In this document: in pieces, positions 1-9,534 of the stretch
Numbering within the stretch: position 1 is the first letter of the stretch
How the letters are laid out: every line of letters starts with the position of its first letter
Assembly: GCF_008831285.2 (NCBI RefSeq)
Contig: NW_022205206.1
Location: forward strand, 1 to 45,936
Origin: Nymphaea colorata
Taxonomy: Eukaryota > Streptophyta > Magnoliopsida > Nymphaeales > Nymphaeaceae
Length of the DNA: 45,936 nt
Direction of reading: 5' to 3'
Notes under the pieces: model-generated
Told to the model about the DNA's origin: nothing
The model's input: only the letters and a program-made list of their open reading frames with translations
Database searches by the model: none
Program-made: the position numbers and the translations under genes

Positions 1-67
1 CCCCAACCCCAACCCCAACCCCAACCCCAACCCCAACCCCCAACCCCAACCCCAACCCCAACCCCAA
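1..67. repeat. Left telomere, C4A2 repeats
   Basis: Tandem CCCCAA units run from the first base to position 67. One unit has an extra C (five C at 37-41). C4A2 is the telomere type of Tetrahymena-like ciliates. Coding sequence begins only 47 bases further in. Confidence 0.98.
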
Positions 68-114
68 TTAATCAAAGAGTTAGATGATATCTTGCGATTA
101 TAAGATAAGATAAT

Positions 115-874
115 ATGCAGAGAGTAGTGGAGAGGGCGGACTATAACTTCACCATCGATGCAGACAGCAACAAAAGAGTGCAATTGGCTGCGGTTGATAA
201 CTTCACTGCAGAGATGTTTCAATCAGAGTGGAAGGAACTGCGCCATATAAATATGAACACCATTGAAGTAGCCCTTCGCAAACAAAATCCCCTCATCACA
301 TGTAACCCACAATTAATGTAAGATTGCCTGGAGAGGACATAGAAGTCAGTGGTGCTCACCGTCAACGTTGATTTTTAGTTCCTGCCTAAAATCAGCGAAT
401 AAATACATCTTTCTTTAGTCAAGCAGACCTAGCTACTCACCAAGATTCAGATGGCTCGCTTTAGAGAGTAGCTGGCAGACATTTAAAGTAAGTCGCTCTC
501 ATCAAGAGTCGAAATACTCAATTAGCCAAATGCACCAACGAGACCTGCCTTTTTCTCGTCTCGTCTCTGCAGGAAGGAGCCTAATCTAATTATCAGGACT
601 ATTGATAGTCAACTATGACTATTAGTACTACGGGGAAATGGTATCCTAGTGCGTGCCTTTGGAATTGCAGATTTATGAAGGAGAAGAGGAGGCAAAAATG
701 AAGAATGTAGATGTGGTAATATTCGACTTGAATGCCTACTCCAACGATGGCTATTAGTATCCCTTCAAGTTCTCTCACGTTGTCGACCTGAAGACAAACG
801 GGAAGATCATAATTAAGACTAGTAAATAGCCCAGCCAGGTCACCAACGCCATCCTCACCATAACTTCCCTTTGA
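115..874 (+). CDS. Subtelomeric hypothetical protein (224 aa, one intron)
   Basis: This gene reads from ATG 115 to TGA 872-874 once a 19-nt intron at 488-506 (GTAAGTCGCTCTCATCAAG) is removed and TAA/TAG are read as Gln. Exons 115-487 and 507-874 give 228 minus-intron-consistent codons with no internal TGA. An alternative 3' splice site at 572 (85-nt intron) keeps the same downstream frame, but 19 nt matches the other introns on this chromosome. The protein has a polar N-terminal half and a C-terminal half rich in beta-type residues (KNVDVVIFDLNAY, GYQYPFKFSHVVDL). I recognise no family. It is the first gene after the telomere, with only 47 bp in between for a promoter. Confidence 0.65.
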
Positions 875-989
875 TTTGCACACTATCTTATTATGTAAGT
901 TGCTTCCCATAAAATTGCCCCTCTCCAATCTCCTTTAAACAGATACTAACGACAACAACCAAAACTAATACTCACTAAACACGCATAAA

Positions 990-1622
990 ATGCCAGGCAG
1001 CAAACGCAAACAGTCAGTGAAGACAAAGGCCGATAGGATAGCTGAGCGGGAAAGAGTCAATTAGTCCAGCTCAGAGGAGGAAAGCGACAAGACTTACGAG
1101 GTGGACGCCATCCTCAAGAAGGAATTTAGAAACGGAGTGGAATATTATCTGGTCAGCTGGAAGGGGTATCCACTCAGCCAAGCCACTTGGGAACCCAAGG
1201 AAAACATGACCAACTGTTCCAGTCTTATCCTCTAGTACTAACTTACTCAAATCCCACAGTCCGAAAGAGAATAGCTTGCAACTGAAACTGAAGTTCCGTT
1301 CAAACCCAGCACAGATCCACTTCCTCCCACTCTCTACGAGCACAATTTCAACGCCATCTGCCCTTAAGCCACTCTGGTATCATGCGGACAGCAAATTTCC
1401 TTCCTCCACAGCAAAGCAGAGGAGTTGAGTTTTCTTGGTCCCCAGGACGAAGTGGAGGAAATATTGGACTGCTAGCAGGAGCGGGGCGAGAAGGCGACTA
1501 TTTGGTTCGGCGTGAGGCTGAAGAGCGGGGAAGTGAGAAAGGTGAGGAAGGAGGAATTGATGAAGGCACATAAGTTGAAACTTGCGGAGTATTACGAGCA
1601 ACTGATCGTTTGGAGGCCCTGA
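990..1622 (+). CDS. HP1-like chromodomain plus chromoshadow protein (210 aa)
   Basis: An intact single exon from ATG 990 to TGA 1620-1622. A chromodomain sits at about residues 34-85, with the aromatic-cage positions visible as Tyr36 (TYEVDAIL), Trp57 and Tyr60 (LVSWKGYPLSQATWEP). The C-terminus ends in KLAEYYEQLIVWRP, which fits the last strand and helix of a chromoshadow domain. The Gln in YYEQL is encoded by CAA, while several other Gln come from TAG/TAA. HP1 proteins bind methylated H3K9 through the chromodomain and dimerise through the shadow domain; in ciliates the family serves heterochromatin and DNA elimination. The hinge is short, so the protein has little besides the two domains. 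It converges with the next gene, with 57 bp between stops. Confidence 0.9.
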
Positions 1623-1679
1623 TTTATATTCCAATATTAAGTCATATCATATCGAAGACTAAGATATAAGGACCATCGG

Positions 1680-2336
1680 TCAGTTGAAGTAGCGCCTGTA
1701 AAGGGACTCCTTCTTTTTGTTCCTCTGCGGACGGGCAGATCCGAGTTCAAGCGGATACTCGATAATGTTGATCGATGTTTGCAGTTCCATCATTTCGTTC
1801 ATGAGTCTGCGTTTTACCCTTTCGTTCTGGTAGAAGCTCATCATGTTGGTCTTCTATCTGTGCAGGTGTTCCTTGAACTGCACGGGCTAGGAGAAATGCG
1901 CAGTTTGCGGCTTTGCGGTTTCTCCCCGCGCTGAGGTGTAGGCGTGACGGCTGCTGCTCCCGTACTTGAAGTTGAGGTTGGTGATGTCCTTGCCCGCCTT
2001 CAGCTCCAGACTTCGGAAGTTCGCCCGTTTCGGCTATGGATTCAGCACTCGCGAAATGCCGGAATTCATGCAGTATTTGGTCTAGGAGAAGTGCTTTGCC
2101 TTGCCGCCCTTGTAGGGAGATTTAGAAGCACGCTACCTTGGGTTTTACCAACCGTTTAACGTGAAAGATTCCTTCTTTAGAACAGGGTGGTAGTTAGGAG
2201 AGTGTATGATGGTTTTGTGTGGGGATCCATCGAAGGAATGGTTGCTGCTAATGCACCTGAGTTGTTCTTCGGGTGACTGTTGGGGCTCTTCTGTGAGGGA
2301 CTGCTGCATCAAGATTACCTGCGCATTTTTCTTCAT
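1680..2336 (-). CDS. Basic hypothetical protein (218 aa)
   Basis: An uninterrupted minus-strand reading frame from ATG (2336-2334) to TGA (1682-1680) when TAA/TAG are read as Gln; several in-frame TAG codons lie inside. The protein is rich in Lys, Arg, Ser and Gln (SKSPYKGGKAKHFSQ, ERVKRRLMNEMMEL, RNKKKESLYRRYFN). It has no membrane segment and no motif I recognise. Its convergent arrangement with the HP1-like gene and divergent start relative to the next plus-strand gene are normal for this compact chromosome. Function unknown. Confidence 0.7.
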
Positions 2337-2459
2337 TACCTAATAATTTTATAATTGCAGTCTTTGGATAAGCCAATCTACGTAGTCGATTGCAGACAGC
2401 CATGGATGGGGATTTAGGGGTCATTGTGTTGATGCTGGAAGAATAATATCAATTAACTT

Positions 2460-3456
2460 ATGTAAAAACGACTAAGCGCGAGGAGGGCATAAATCTCCAA
2501 TGACTGGCTCGATGATGGCGATCCTGCCCAGTCGAGTCCCCCCGCTGCAGAATGCCAGAAGCATAGTCCAAAATCGCCCCGAAACACCCAAGTCGAGAAG
2601 ACCCAGCGCATTAAGAAGCCAAAAAAACAAGAAAGGAAGGCCAGCAACCGAGAGGAAAGCCAGCCAGTTGGGCAATCGGTAGAAGACAGGCTCGTGGGCG
2701 AAGCAGTGGAGCGATTGCGGGTGGGTCACTCGAAGGAGGGCGGTTCCTTGCCCATCTTCAAGAAGCTCACCAGAGAGCGTCTTCTGGAGTTCCTGGAAAC
2801 GATCGAGCAAGAATACTCGCAAGTAGTCGCCCTCTACCTCGCAGAGAAACGAGGTCTAGATGCAGTAACAAAGATACAACTCAGCGTGCCAGTTTGAAGG
2901 GCATCTTTTTACGCTTCATCGATAGCATAGTGGCCGCCTTCCCCGTCCTCAATGTCCGTATATACCTACGCAGAACATAGTCTTCCAGTATGCTTTTCAG
3001 TACTACGCTACTGGTCCTCTTGCTCCCCGGTTTAACAGACTGATGGACAAGAATATCACACCCATCCTTAAGCTGATGAGCTAACAGTATAACAAGCAAC
3101 AACCGAACCAGGGTCTCAAAGAAGATTTGGATGCCTCCACACATGTTTCCCACTCTCCTGAGCGCGAACATCTGGAGGACTTTGAAGCTCAGGACGCCAA
3201 GAAATCGGAGAAGCGGAAACGCAAGAAGAACAAGAAAAAATAGGGACAACAGGTAGATGAGCATTAGTAAGCATAATAGGCAGTAAAGACAGAGAAAAGT
3301 GAGGTGAAGGTGAAGTAGTAAGTGGACAGGAGCGTAGCATAACTGACCAATTATCTATAAAATCTATGCATTGACACTGAGGCAAGGGTCGAGTGCCGCA
3401 TCGAGGAGCACCAGATCACCAGATGGAAACAAATGGGTGCATCCAAGCCATTATGA
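2460..3456 (+). CDS. Hypothetical protein with Lys-rich linker (318 aa, two 20-nt introns)
   Basis: Exons 2460-2864, 2885-2953 and 2974-3456 join in phase 0 after removal of two exactly 20-nt introns, GTAACAAAGATACAACTCAG (2865-2884) and GTCCGTATATACCTACGCAG (2954-2973). The exon lengths (405, 69, 483) are all multiples of three. The N-terminus is Lys/Pro-rich. A helical middle (TRERLLEFLETIEQEYSQVV, then FLRFIDSIVAAFPVLN and YYATGPLAPRFNRLMDK) is followed by a long basic stretch (KKSEKRKRKKNKKK) and a Gln-rich tail. I do not recognise the family. The basic tract suggests a nuclear or nucleic-acid-associated protein, which is inference. It converges on ERO1 with 62 bp between stops. Confidence 0.75.
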
Positions 3457-3518
3457 TACTCAATACTCTCCTTCCATACCACACCATTGATATAAATGAT
3501 TGAGTTTATGAGCAGCAA

Positions 3519-4804
3519 TCATTGACTCTTCTCCTTCTGCACACCTTCACTCTCCTCCAGCTTCACATCCTCAGGTTTCTTCTTGCTGCTTCTTATCAGG
3601 AGAGCCAGTCCGAGGAAACTGCCCAAGTAGGTGTATATCTGGATGTATGTGAGGTTTTTCTTCTCGTAGCCGATGGGGATGACTTCCTTGCGGTTTTTGT
3701 AATAGGTATCGATCGACATTGAGATCTTGTTGAAGACATTGAAAAGGGCAACGATTTCGTTGCGCTTGTAGGGAGTAGGGTACCCCAGGAGTATCTTGAG
3801 GGCGGTGCCACGCCGTAGGTTTGCATTTTCCCGAAAAGTCTGCACTTTTCGCACTCCACGCAGTTGAGGATGTTCGAGATGTTGTGGATGTACTTTTGGT
3901 ACTGCTGGATCTTGGGGTTGTCTTTCTTGAAGAACTTCAGACTCTCCTTTTCCTCGTCCTGAGATCGTAGGATTCCAGTTGTCTCAGCAGCTGTTCCAGC
4001 AGGTTTTGAGCCTGTAAGTCCTCGGTGATGTTATCAGACTATATGGTGAGATTGCTGCGCAGGTAGCCAGCAGCCTCTTTGATGGCCTTAGCGAGGATAC
4101 GATAAATGAAAAAAAGGTTTTTAATGCGCTGAGGGTGATCGAGGACGCGGCGTTGGTATTATGAGTGGTTGAAATGAAACTTAGCGTGCCCCTCGGTACG
4201 GAGGTCTGCCCATACGGGGTGTTAGTTGGTGTGCTTGTAGAAGCGGAGAGGTGAGTCGAGATGGAGGTGTGGAGGCCGCTGATGAGGTTGTAGAGAATCT
4301 TTTAGTCATTGCAAAGCTGGTCGAAAGAGTTCTGGAAACAGTTCTATTTGTAGATCAGTTGCCAGATGGGACTGCCGTCGTAGTTGGTGAAGCTCTCAAT
4401 ATTGGTATAGATGTCAAAGTACTCACCTTGTCGTTAGACTCGTCTTCCACGTGCCATACCCACCCCTTGGCTGCCTACCGCTCATTGCTCCACAGGTCCT
4501 GTCCCTGTGAGTGCGAGCGCACGCGGTCGGTATTCGCCCAGAACTGCGGGATGTCTCTGTCGTCGCAGCGGCAGACTGAGCAGCTGTTGGACTTGCATAT
4601 GCGGTTGAGCAGTCCTAGCGGGCACTCCTGGTTGATGTTGAGGCGGATTATGCGGAAGTACTTGGTTTGGATTAGCTGCTCGAGAAGCGGAGCAGCCGAC
4701 TAGTTCATCTGGTGCATAGGATCTGATTGGAATAGAGGGGAGTTTACTAGAATGTAGTAGCCCACCAGGTACGCTGCCACGACTGCTATAATCCAAAATC
4801 TCAT
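3519..4804 (-). CDS. ERO1: ERO1 endoplasmic reticulum oxidoreductin (about 429 aa)
   Basis: ERO1 is the FAD-dependent oxidase that re-oxidises protein disulfide isomerase in the ER. It has an N-terminal signal anchor (MRFWIIAVVAAYLVGYYI), an early Cys cluster (CKSNSCSVCRC), then YFDIYTNIESFTNYDGSPIW and QNCF, which match the family's Tyr-Val-Asp-Leu...Tyr-Lys-Gly-Pro block. Later come LISGLHTSISTHL, the C-terminal redox CxxC context (NCVECEKCRLFGKMQTYG) and NEIVALFNVFNKIS. An extra hydrophobic segment near the end (IYTYLGSFLGLALLI) suggests a C-terminal membrane anchor, unlike soluble human ERO1. The frame changes by -1 at about 4420, 4245, 3960 and 3806. At the last one the highly conserved Gly-Thr-Ala-Leu-Lys stretch is restored by one extra G, so introns are not the explanation there. 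With four bases added the span is exactly 430 codons. Confidence 0.88.
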
Positions 4805-5091
4805 GAGAAATTATATATATAGTAGGGCAATAGCCTCCACGTTGTTGGCAAATAGCGAAACTTAGCCTACCTTTTATTTTTAAATTCCAGCCTTAAGAAT
4901 ATAGATGCTAATAGCTTGCAGGTAGAGTGTACTCTATTAGCTAAAGCTTATTACTCACTCCATCGTTCCATGGTAGCCAAAAGAGATATGGCTATCATGA
5001 ACGGACGAAAGAATTTCGTATTTTTTGTATCATGGAGTCAACATTGTACCGATAAGGTGATCAAGTAGAAATTTTAATATGTATATATAAT
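4805..5091. promoter_or_regulatory. Divergent promoter region between ERO1 and the glycohydrolase
   Basis: This 287-bp AT-rich spacer separates two genes transcribed away from each other. A TATA-like run lies near each end: ATTATATATATAG at about 4809-4822 beside ERO1, and GTATATATAATATG directly before the ATG at 5092. I see no ORF worth calling inside it. Confidence 0.5.
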
Positions 5092-6512
5092 ATGGGCCGC
5101 ATAGTTAGTAAAGTCGTTGAGGAGAAGAGGATTGAGTTCGCAGAGGTGCGCGAAGAAATAAAGTAACGGCTAGAAAGCTACTCCCCTACTGCCAAACCCA
5201 CTCCCACTTAGAATTACAACTTCTTCGATAAATGCATGAAATAGTAACTTTACATCAGGTCCCTGGGGTGCCTCTTCGGTTGCCTCATCGGGGACGCACT
5301 CGGCGCATATTGTGAATTCTAGCCAAGTCCGCTCTCGGAAGACCTGCTATATTAGAGTAAGACAGCTAGTATTTAGCCATGGAGATGGAAGGAGGAGGCA
5401 CATTTAAATTGCATGCTGGGCAATTCACTGACGATTCTGAAATGGCCTACCATATGCTCAAAGGCTCCTGACACTCAACCCTGAAGAAACTGAATGAACA
5501 ATTCAGCAAGATTCTGTTGTAAATCGCTCAAGAGTATGTGAAGTGGTGGTAATCAAAACCCTTCGACATGGGTATCACCTGCAGAAAGGCATCGATGCCA
5601 TCGCAAATAGCAGTGTATAAACCATTTAACTTAGAAGGAAGGAAGCGAGGAAAGCAGGCTTAACAGTATCCTCGAAGAAGTAAAGCTCTGCAATGGCAAC
5701 AGCCAGAGCAACGGATCTTTGATGCGCATCGCCCCCATGGCCATCTTATTCGCACTTATCGACTAAAACCCCCAAATGCATTAAAGTTCCATCAAAAGTA
5801 TACTTTACCATAGCTAGACTAAATTGCTCTGATCCACTGTAACGAAGTGCTCAAGTAGGCCGGATTCATATGGGTGAAGGTTCTATTCGACCTCATCAAA
5901 CGCAAAGACAGCAAAAAGGAGACTTTCACAGCCATCTTTAAGGCGGCAGAGAAAATGGTCTTCAACCAAGAAGTGAAGGTTTGGTTTGAGCAGGCCAAGA
6001 GTAAAGTCTTTATGCCTGCCAACGAGAATATGGGGTGGGCAAAGATTGCCTGGACCTATGGTATGAACCTGCTCTACCGGTTGGGTGACGGCTACTAGAG
6101 CGATTTCAGCTACTACAAATAAATCAAGGAGGTGATCAGAAGGGGAGGCGACAGCGATACCAATGCAGCTATCGTGGGTGGGATGCTTGGAGCCGTGGTG
6201 GGATTCAAGTAGTTGCCAGGGCGCTACCTTGTGACCATGATAAAACTGAAACTTCCAAATAATTAGGATAGGAAGACTTTGGTCGATAGGCCTAAGCACT
6301 ATGAACCTACCAACGTGCTTGTGGAGATGCTAAACCTGATCAGCTCACCTAGCAATACAAAAGGTATCATGGTGGGCAGAGAGGGCCTACTGGCATCAAC
6401 CACGCTAGCCTATGATCTTGCAAGTGTTATCTCAAGTATAATAAATTCTATATTGCTAAAATAGAGAGTAAGTCTTGGGATTATATATATTTTATGGTGG
6501 CTTCATCTTTGA
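5092..6512 (+). CDS. ADP-ribosylglycohydrolase (ARH/DraG family), about 467 aa
   Basis: This family removes ADP-ribose from modified proteins or nucleotides, using a binuclear Mg site. The N-terminal block reads LGCLFGCLIGDALGAYCEF. After a 20-nt intron (5357-5376, GTAAGACAGCTAGTATTTAG) comes the first metal motif in EMEGGGTFKL...FTDDSEMAYH. Later blocks are EYVKWWQSKPFDMGIT, NGSLMRIAPMA and the second metal motif GGDSDTNAAIVGGMLGA, followed by a long C-terminal extension. Thus both acidic metal-binding motifs are present. The frame is displaced by -1 near 5588, 5662 and 5830. A TGA at 5469-5471 stands in frame, but a local double shift reading LLTLNPEE avoids it. The core looks functional if those shifts are sequence errors. 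TAG and TAA codons inside the gene read as Gln. Confidence 0.85.
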
Positions 6513-6867
6513 TGATGGTTGAAGATAGAGAGCTTGGATGGATTAATGTATATGGAATTAATTAATGATTACCGTTAAATTGAAATTGTAGTATAAGCTT
6601 TTTATTTTTTAATGTAAAGTGACCTATTGTAGTTATTGCACGTTCATCTGCTTTGAATCAGTAGCAATCTGTCTATCTTCTATGAATATCAATCACATAT
6701 GTTAATTAATTTTAGAATATAAGAATCATCAAAAAGGGAATATTTTATTGCCAATCGTCAATCATAATAAGCAAGCATGCAAAATCACAAATAATTTTCA
6801 TTTATATCTTACCATCACAAAAAACACCTCAAATTCAGATTGTTTATATATTTTAGCCAGTTAAAAT
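6513..6867. other. AT-rich spacer
   Basis: 355 bp between the glycohydrolase stop and the hydroxylase start, strongly AT-rich with short A and T runs. A TATATA element at about 6845-6851 lies roughly 20 bp upstream of the next ATG and is a plausible promoter. No coding potential seen. Confidence 0.5.
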
Positions 6868-7887
6868 ATGGGAGCTTGGGAAAGAATTAAGGAGGAACTC
6901 GAAATAGAAAGGGAAAGGTACACCCGCACAAGTAAAATTTTTATTAGTCCAGAGTTCGGGAAAGTTGTCGCCCTGCTTATCTATGTGGCAATGTTCAAGG
7001 CAGGCCATTATTACTCAACACATTCCTACCTTATATGGAGACCTGGACCCCAGCGAAGTTTTTTCGGTTATTCTAATCAGCAGCCTGGTCATCATTTCCT
7101 CTCTTTTCAGCTTGTCAGTTTACGTAATTTCCAAACACAAAATCCACTTCTTCGAACAGTATCGTATAGACCCAACAGTAACTTATGTTTGATCCAGAAA
7201 CTTTGGCCTTGGGAGGAAAAAGATCCTAAGAAACTGGCAGAGTGGAAGAAGCTCATCAAGTCCAGCTTGATCTACGGTGGCTTTAAGTATGTTATCCTGC
7301 TGCCAGTGGTGGTGATCAGCGTTGGCAAGATAAAACCAGTCTCATACATAATGGACATGTCCCTATGCCCGAAATGGTACGAGATGATCCCGCAAATGCT
7401 AATCATGATGCTAGTGGAAGATGCGTTTAACTATCTGATCCACAGATCCTTCCACCACCCTAAGCTCTACCGTTTCCACAAATAACACCACGAATACAAG
7501 CATTCCATTCCCCTCGCTGCCTTTCATTTTCACTTCTGGGAGTTCGTATTCCTGCAGAGCCTCACCGGACAGATCTACATCATCATCGCCTCCATGTACG
7601 CTCCCGTCCACATCGCCACCTTTACAGTATGGTACATCTTTAGAATGTGGAATGCCAACTCAACTCACTGCGGATATGTCTTCCCCTGGGTGCCCACCTC
7701 GCTTCTTCCGTTCGCTCTCAATGATGAATTCCACGATTTCCACCACACCCACAATGATGGAAATTACGGTCTCTACTTCCGCTTCTGGGACGTTGTCTTC
7801 GGTACTACGAAAGCCTATCGCGAGTACAAGGCCAAGCAAAGACTCAAGAAGGAAGAATTACCTGCTATCGTTCCGAAAACCGAATGA
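6868..7887 (+). CDS. Fatty acid hydroxylase / sterol desaturase superfamily enzyme (326 aa)
   Basis: This is a membrane-bound di-iron oxygenase of the C4-sterol-methyl-oxidase / fatty acid hydroxylase superfamily, probably in the ER. The three His clusters are present: HRSFHH and HKQHHEY in LIHRSFHHPKLYRFHK and the following residues, and HDFHHTHNDGNYG near the end. The Gln of HKQHHEY is encoded by TAA, which supports the UAR=Gln code. Two introns are removed, 6985-7003 (19 nt) and 7178-7197 (20 nt, GTAACTTATGTTTGATCCAG). The second joins FFEQYRIDPT to KLWPWEEKDP, the order expected in this family. Several hydrophobic helices flank the boxes. The first intron is less certain because a 37-nt version also preserves frame. 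Exact substrate cannot be told. No frame defects. Confidence 0.88.
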
Positions 7888-7954
7888 TATGCATCGGTGG
7901 TATAGTATATGCAAGATATTCTGTTAATTTTTATTGCGTCGCTGAATATATTTT

Positions 7955-8559
7955 ATGAGTTCGCAGAGGTTGTTGCCGCAGTACGGGCGAGGACGTGGCA
8001 GTTACCGCGAGAACGACAAGGCGAGGACACCCGAGAAGGGCGGCCAGAAGTCCAGCTTCAGAGCCAAGAAGAATGTCAACTTTGACCCCAAGGAGTTCAT
8101 GGTCGCCGAGTGCTCCCTTAGAGATGTGGAAGTCTTCAAACAGGTCTTCGACTACTTGGACGACGACTACGATGGCATGCTCACGCCTATGGACTTGCGT
8201 AAAGCCATTAGAGAATACGGTGGCTACAAGCCTGGAAGGCCATTCGTCTATGTCGCCATGTCAGTCTTCGATGCCGACGACGGTGGTGAGATCACTTTTA
8301 AGGAATTCGTGAAGCTGATGACCCAAAGGCCGTGCCAGAGCGACACTGAGGAGGATATGAGCGCATTTTCCAAAACTTCGATGAGGATAACAAGGGATTC
8401 ATCTCGGAGGAGGACTTATTGGCAGCTGCTGAGGAACTGAACGAGGAGGTGACTGCTGCCGAGATTAAGGAAATGATTGCCCAGTGCGATCCCAACGGGG
8501 AAGGCGTGATCAGGCTGGAGCATTTTATCGCCTTCAACAAGAAGAAGAACTTTGATTGA
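7955..8559 (+). CDS. Centrin/calmodulin-like four-EF-hand protein (about 201 aa)
   Basis: Calcium-binding protein of the centrin/calmodulin type. Loop 1 is DDDYDGMLTPMD, loop 2 DADDGGEITFKE, loop 3 DEDNKGFISEED and loop 4 DPNGEGVIRLEH. Loop 4 has His at position 12 where Glu is expected, so it probably binds calcium weakly or not at all. The basic N-terminal tail of about 50 residues (RGRGSYREND..RTPEKGGQKSS) resembles the variable tails of centrins, which act at basal bodies and contractile fibres. One frame change at about 8357 falls between DTEED and ERIFQNF. No GT-AG pair with the right length exists there, and one inserted base restores the canonical linker. It sits 68 bp behind the hydroxylase. 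Confidence 0.85.
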
Positions 8560-8622
8560 TGGCATCATTCTTTTTATAGCATTAGCTTAATTATCTTCAC
8601 AACCATGTATAATATAAGTAAT

Positions 8623-9327
8623 ATGGATATCGAGGAAAGCCAAGTCGGTCTGCTCTGCTTTAGAGAGAAGTGGAGCTCTCTCCGCTACAGAAGCGAACGG
8701 CAGAGGGATACAATGGCAAGCTGACGATAGGTAATGCGTCGCATATGATCAGACTGGGGAGACTATCAGAAGCACCATTGGAACCAACTGGCAAAAAAGA
8801 TCAGGGAATTACTGCGACTGCTGTGCTCATCTGTACTTCGGCCATCACGAAGGGAAAACCGATGCCCCTCCATTCTCTAGAACTCTCCCACGTCTCCTTC
8901 CCCAACCTCACACACCTGACCGTCAGTAAGAAACAGTGACTTAGGGGGAAACCGGATAACTTCTGTCGAAGGCATCATCAAAGCTGACTGGCCAGAGCTG
9001 AAAGAGCTGGACTCGGTATGGCTGCTTGGATGTAGGGGATAACTTGCTGACCTCCACCAGATCTTTTGCCAAGATGGACTTGAGGAACCTTGAGAAACTG
9101 GGTAGCTTTAAAGTGAGTATAGATCTGCACCGGAATCCAGTGATAAACAACTAGGACCTCTTCAAGGCTAACTTCAGCGAGTGAAAAAGATCGAACTTTC
9201 CAGCAGCTAAGACCTAACCAAATTCTTTGGGATTTCACCTGACCCAGTCACATGGAAGATCAAGTTGCAGTCCAGCCTGTAGGGCGATCGCAATTACTAC
9301 AATCATCATACTCCAACAGGGGAATGA
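8623..9327 (+). CDS. Small leucine-rich-repeat protein (about 201 aa, five short introns)
   Basis: Start at ATG 8623 (an in-frame ATG also lies at 8605). Introns that keep the protein open are 8644-8663 (20 nt), 8731-8752 (22), 8833-8852 (20), 8926-8944 (19) and 9016-9035 (20), all GT-AG. The joined product shows LRR strands such as SFPNLTHLTV, RGNRITSVEGIIKADWPEL and IDLHRNPVINNQDL, then VKKIELSSSQDLTKFFGISP. The Trp-Pro-x-Leu spacing recurs in the LRR gene at 22848. Two -1 displacements remain, inside a G run near 9036 and at 9181. Role unknown; LRRs usually bind other proteins. The intron set is my best fit from frame and length and has not been tested by cDNA. Confidence 0.6.
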
Positions 9328-9534
9328 GAGGGCCAAGGGGTCGCATGGCCCATACTTACGGTGTTGTTCGCACTGATTTGGAGTATACTCAAATCCGGTC
9401 GATGCTGAAGGAGAAGCGCAGTCCCTAATGGTGATCAATATAGCGTATGATCTTGTGGGTGTGGCTTGGGGAGCGGGGAAGCGGCAGTTACTGGTGGGCA
9501 GGGTGGTGGAAGGTTATATAATAAATATTTGAAC

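Noticed and set aside
599-1634. Long minus-strand open frames opposite the first two genes
   Set aside because: They are antisense shadows. The plus-strand frames carry a chromodomain and consistent intron phases.
4240-4430. Explaining the ERO1 frame steps by 20-nt introns
   Set aside because: Candidate GT-AG pairs would delete residues conserved in ERO1 (the Tyr-Phe-Asp block, and Gly-Thr-Ala-Leu-Lys further on).
3522-4796. Plus-strand and alternative minus frames over ERO1
   Set aside because: Serine/arginine-rich nonsense products; the ERO1 frames account for the sequence.
9252-9434. A 60-residue open frame (starting MEDQVAVQ) between the LRR gene and the giant gene
   Set aside because: The same bases read much better as the C-terminus of the LRR gene in another frame (SSSQDLTKFFGISP to HHTPTGE). 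Only its downstream half might belong to an extended start of the giant gene.
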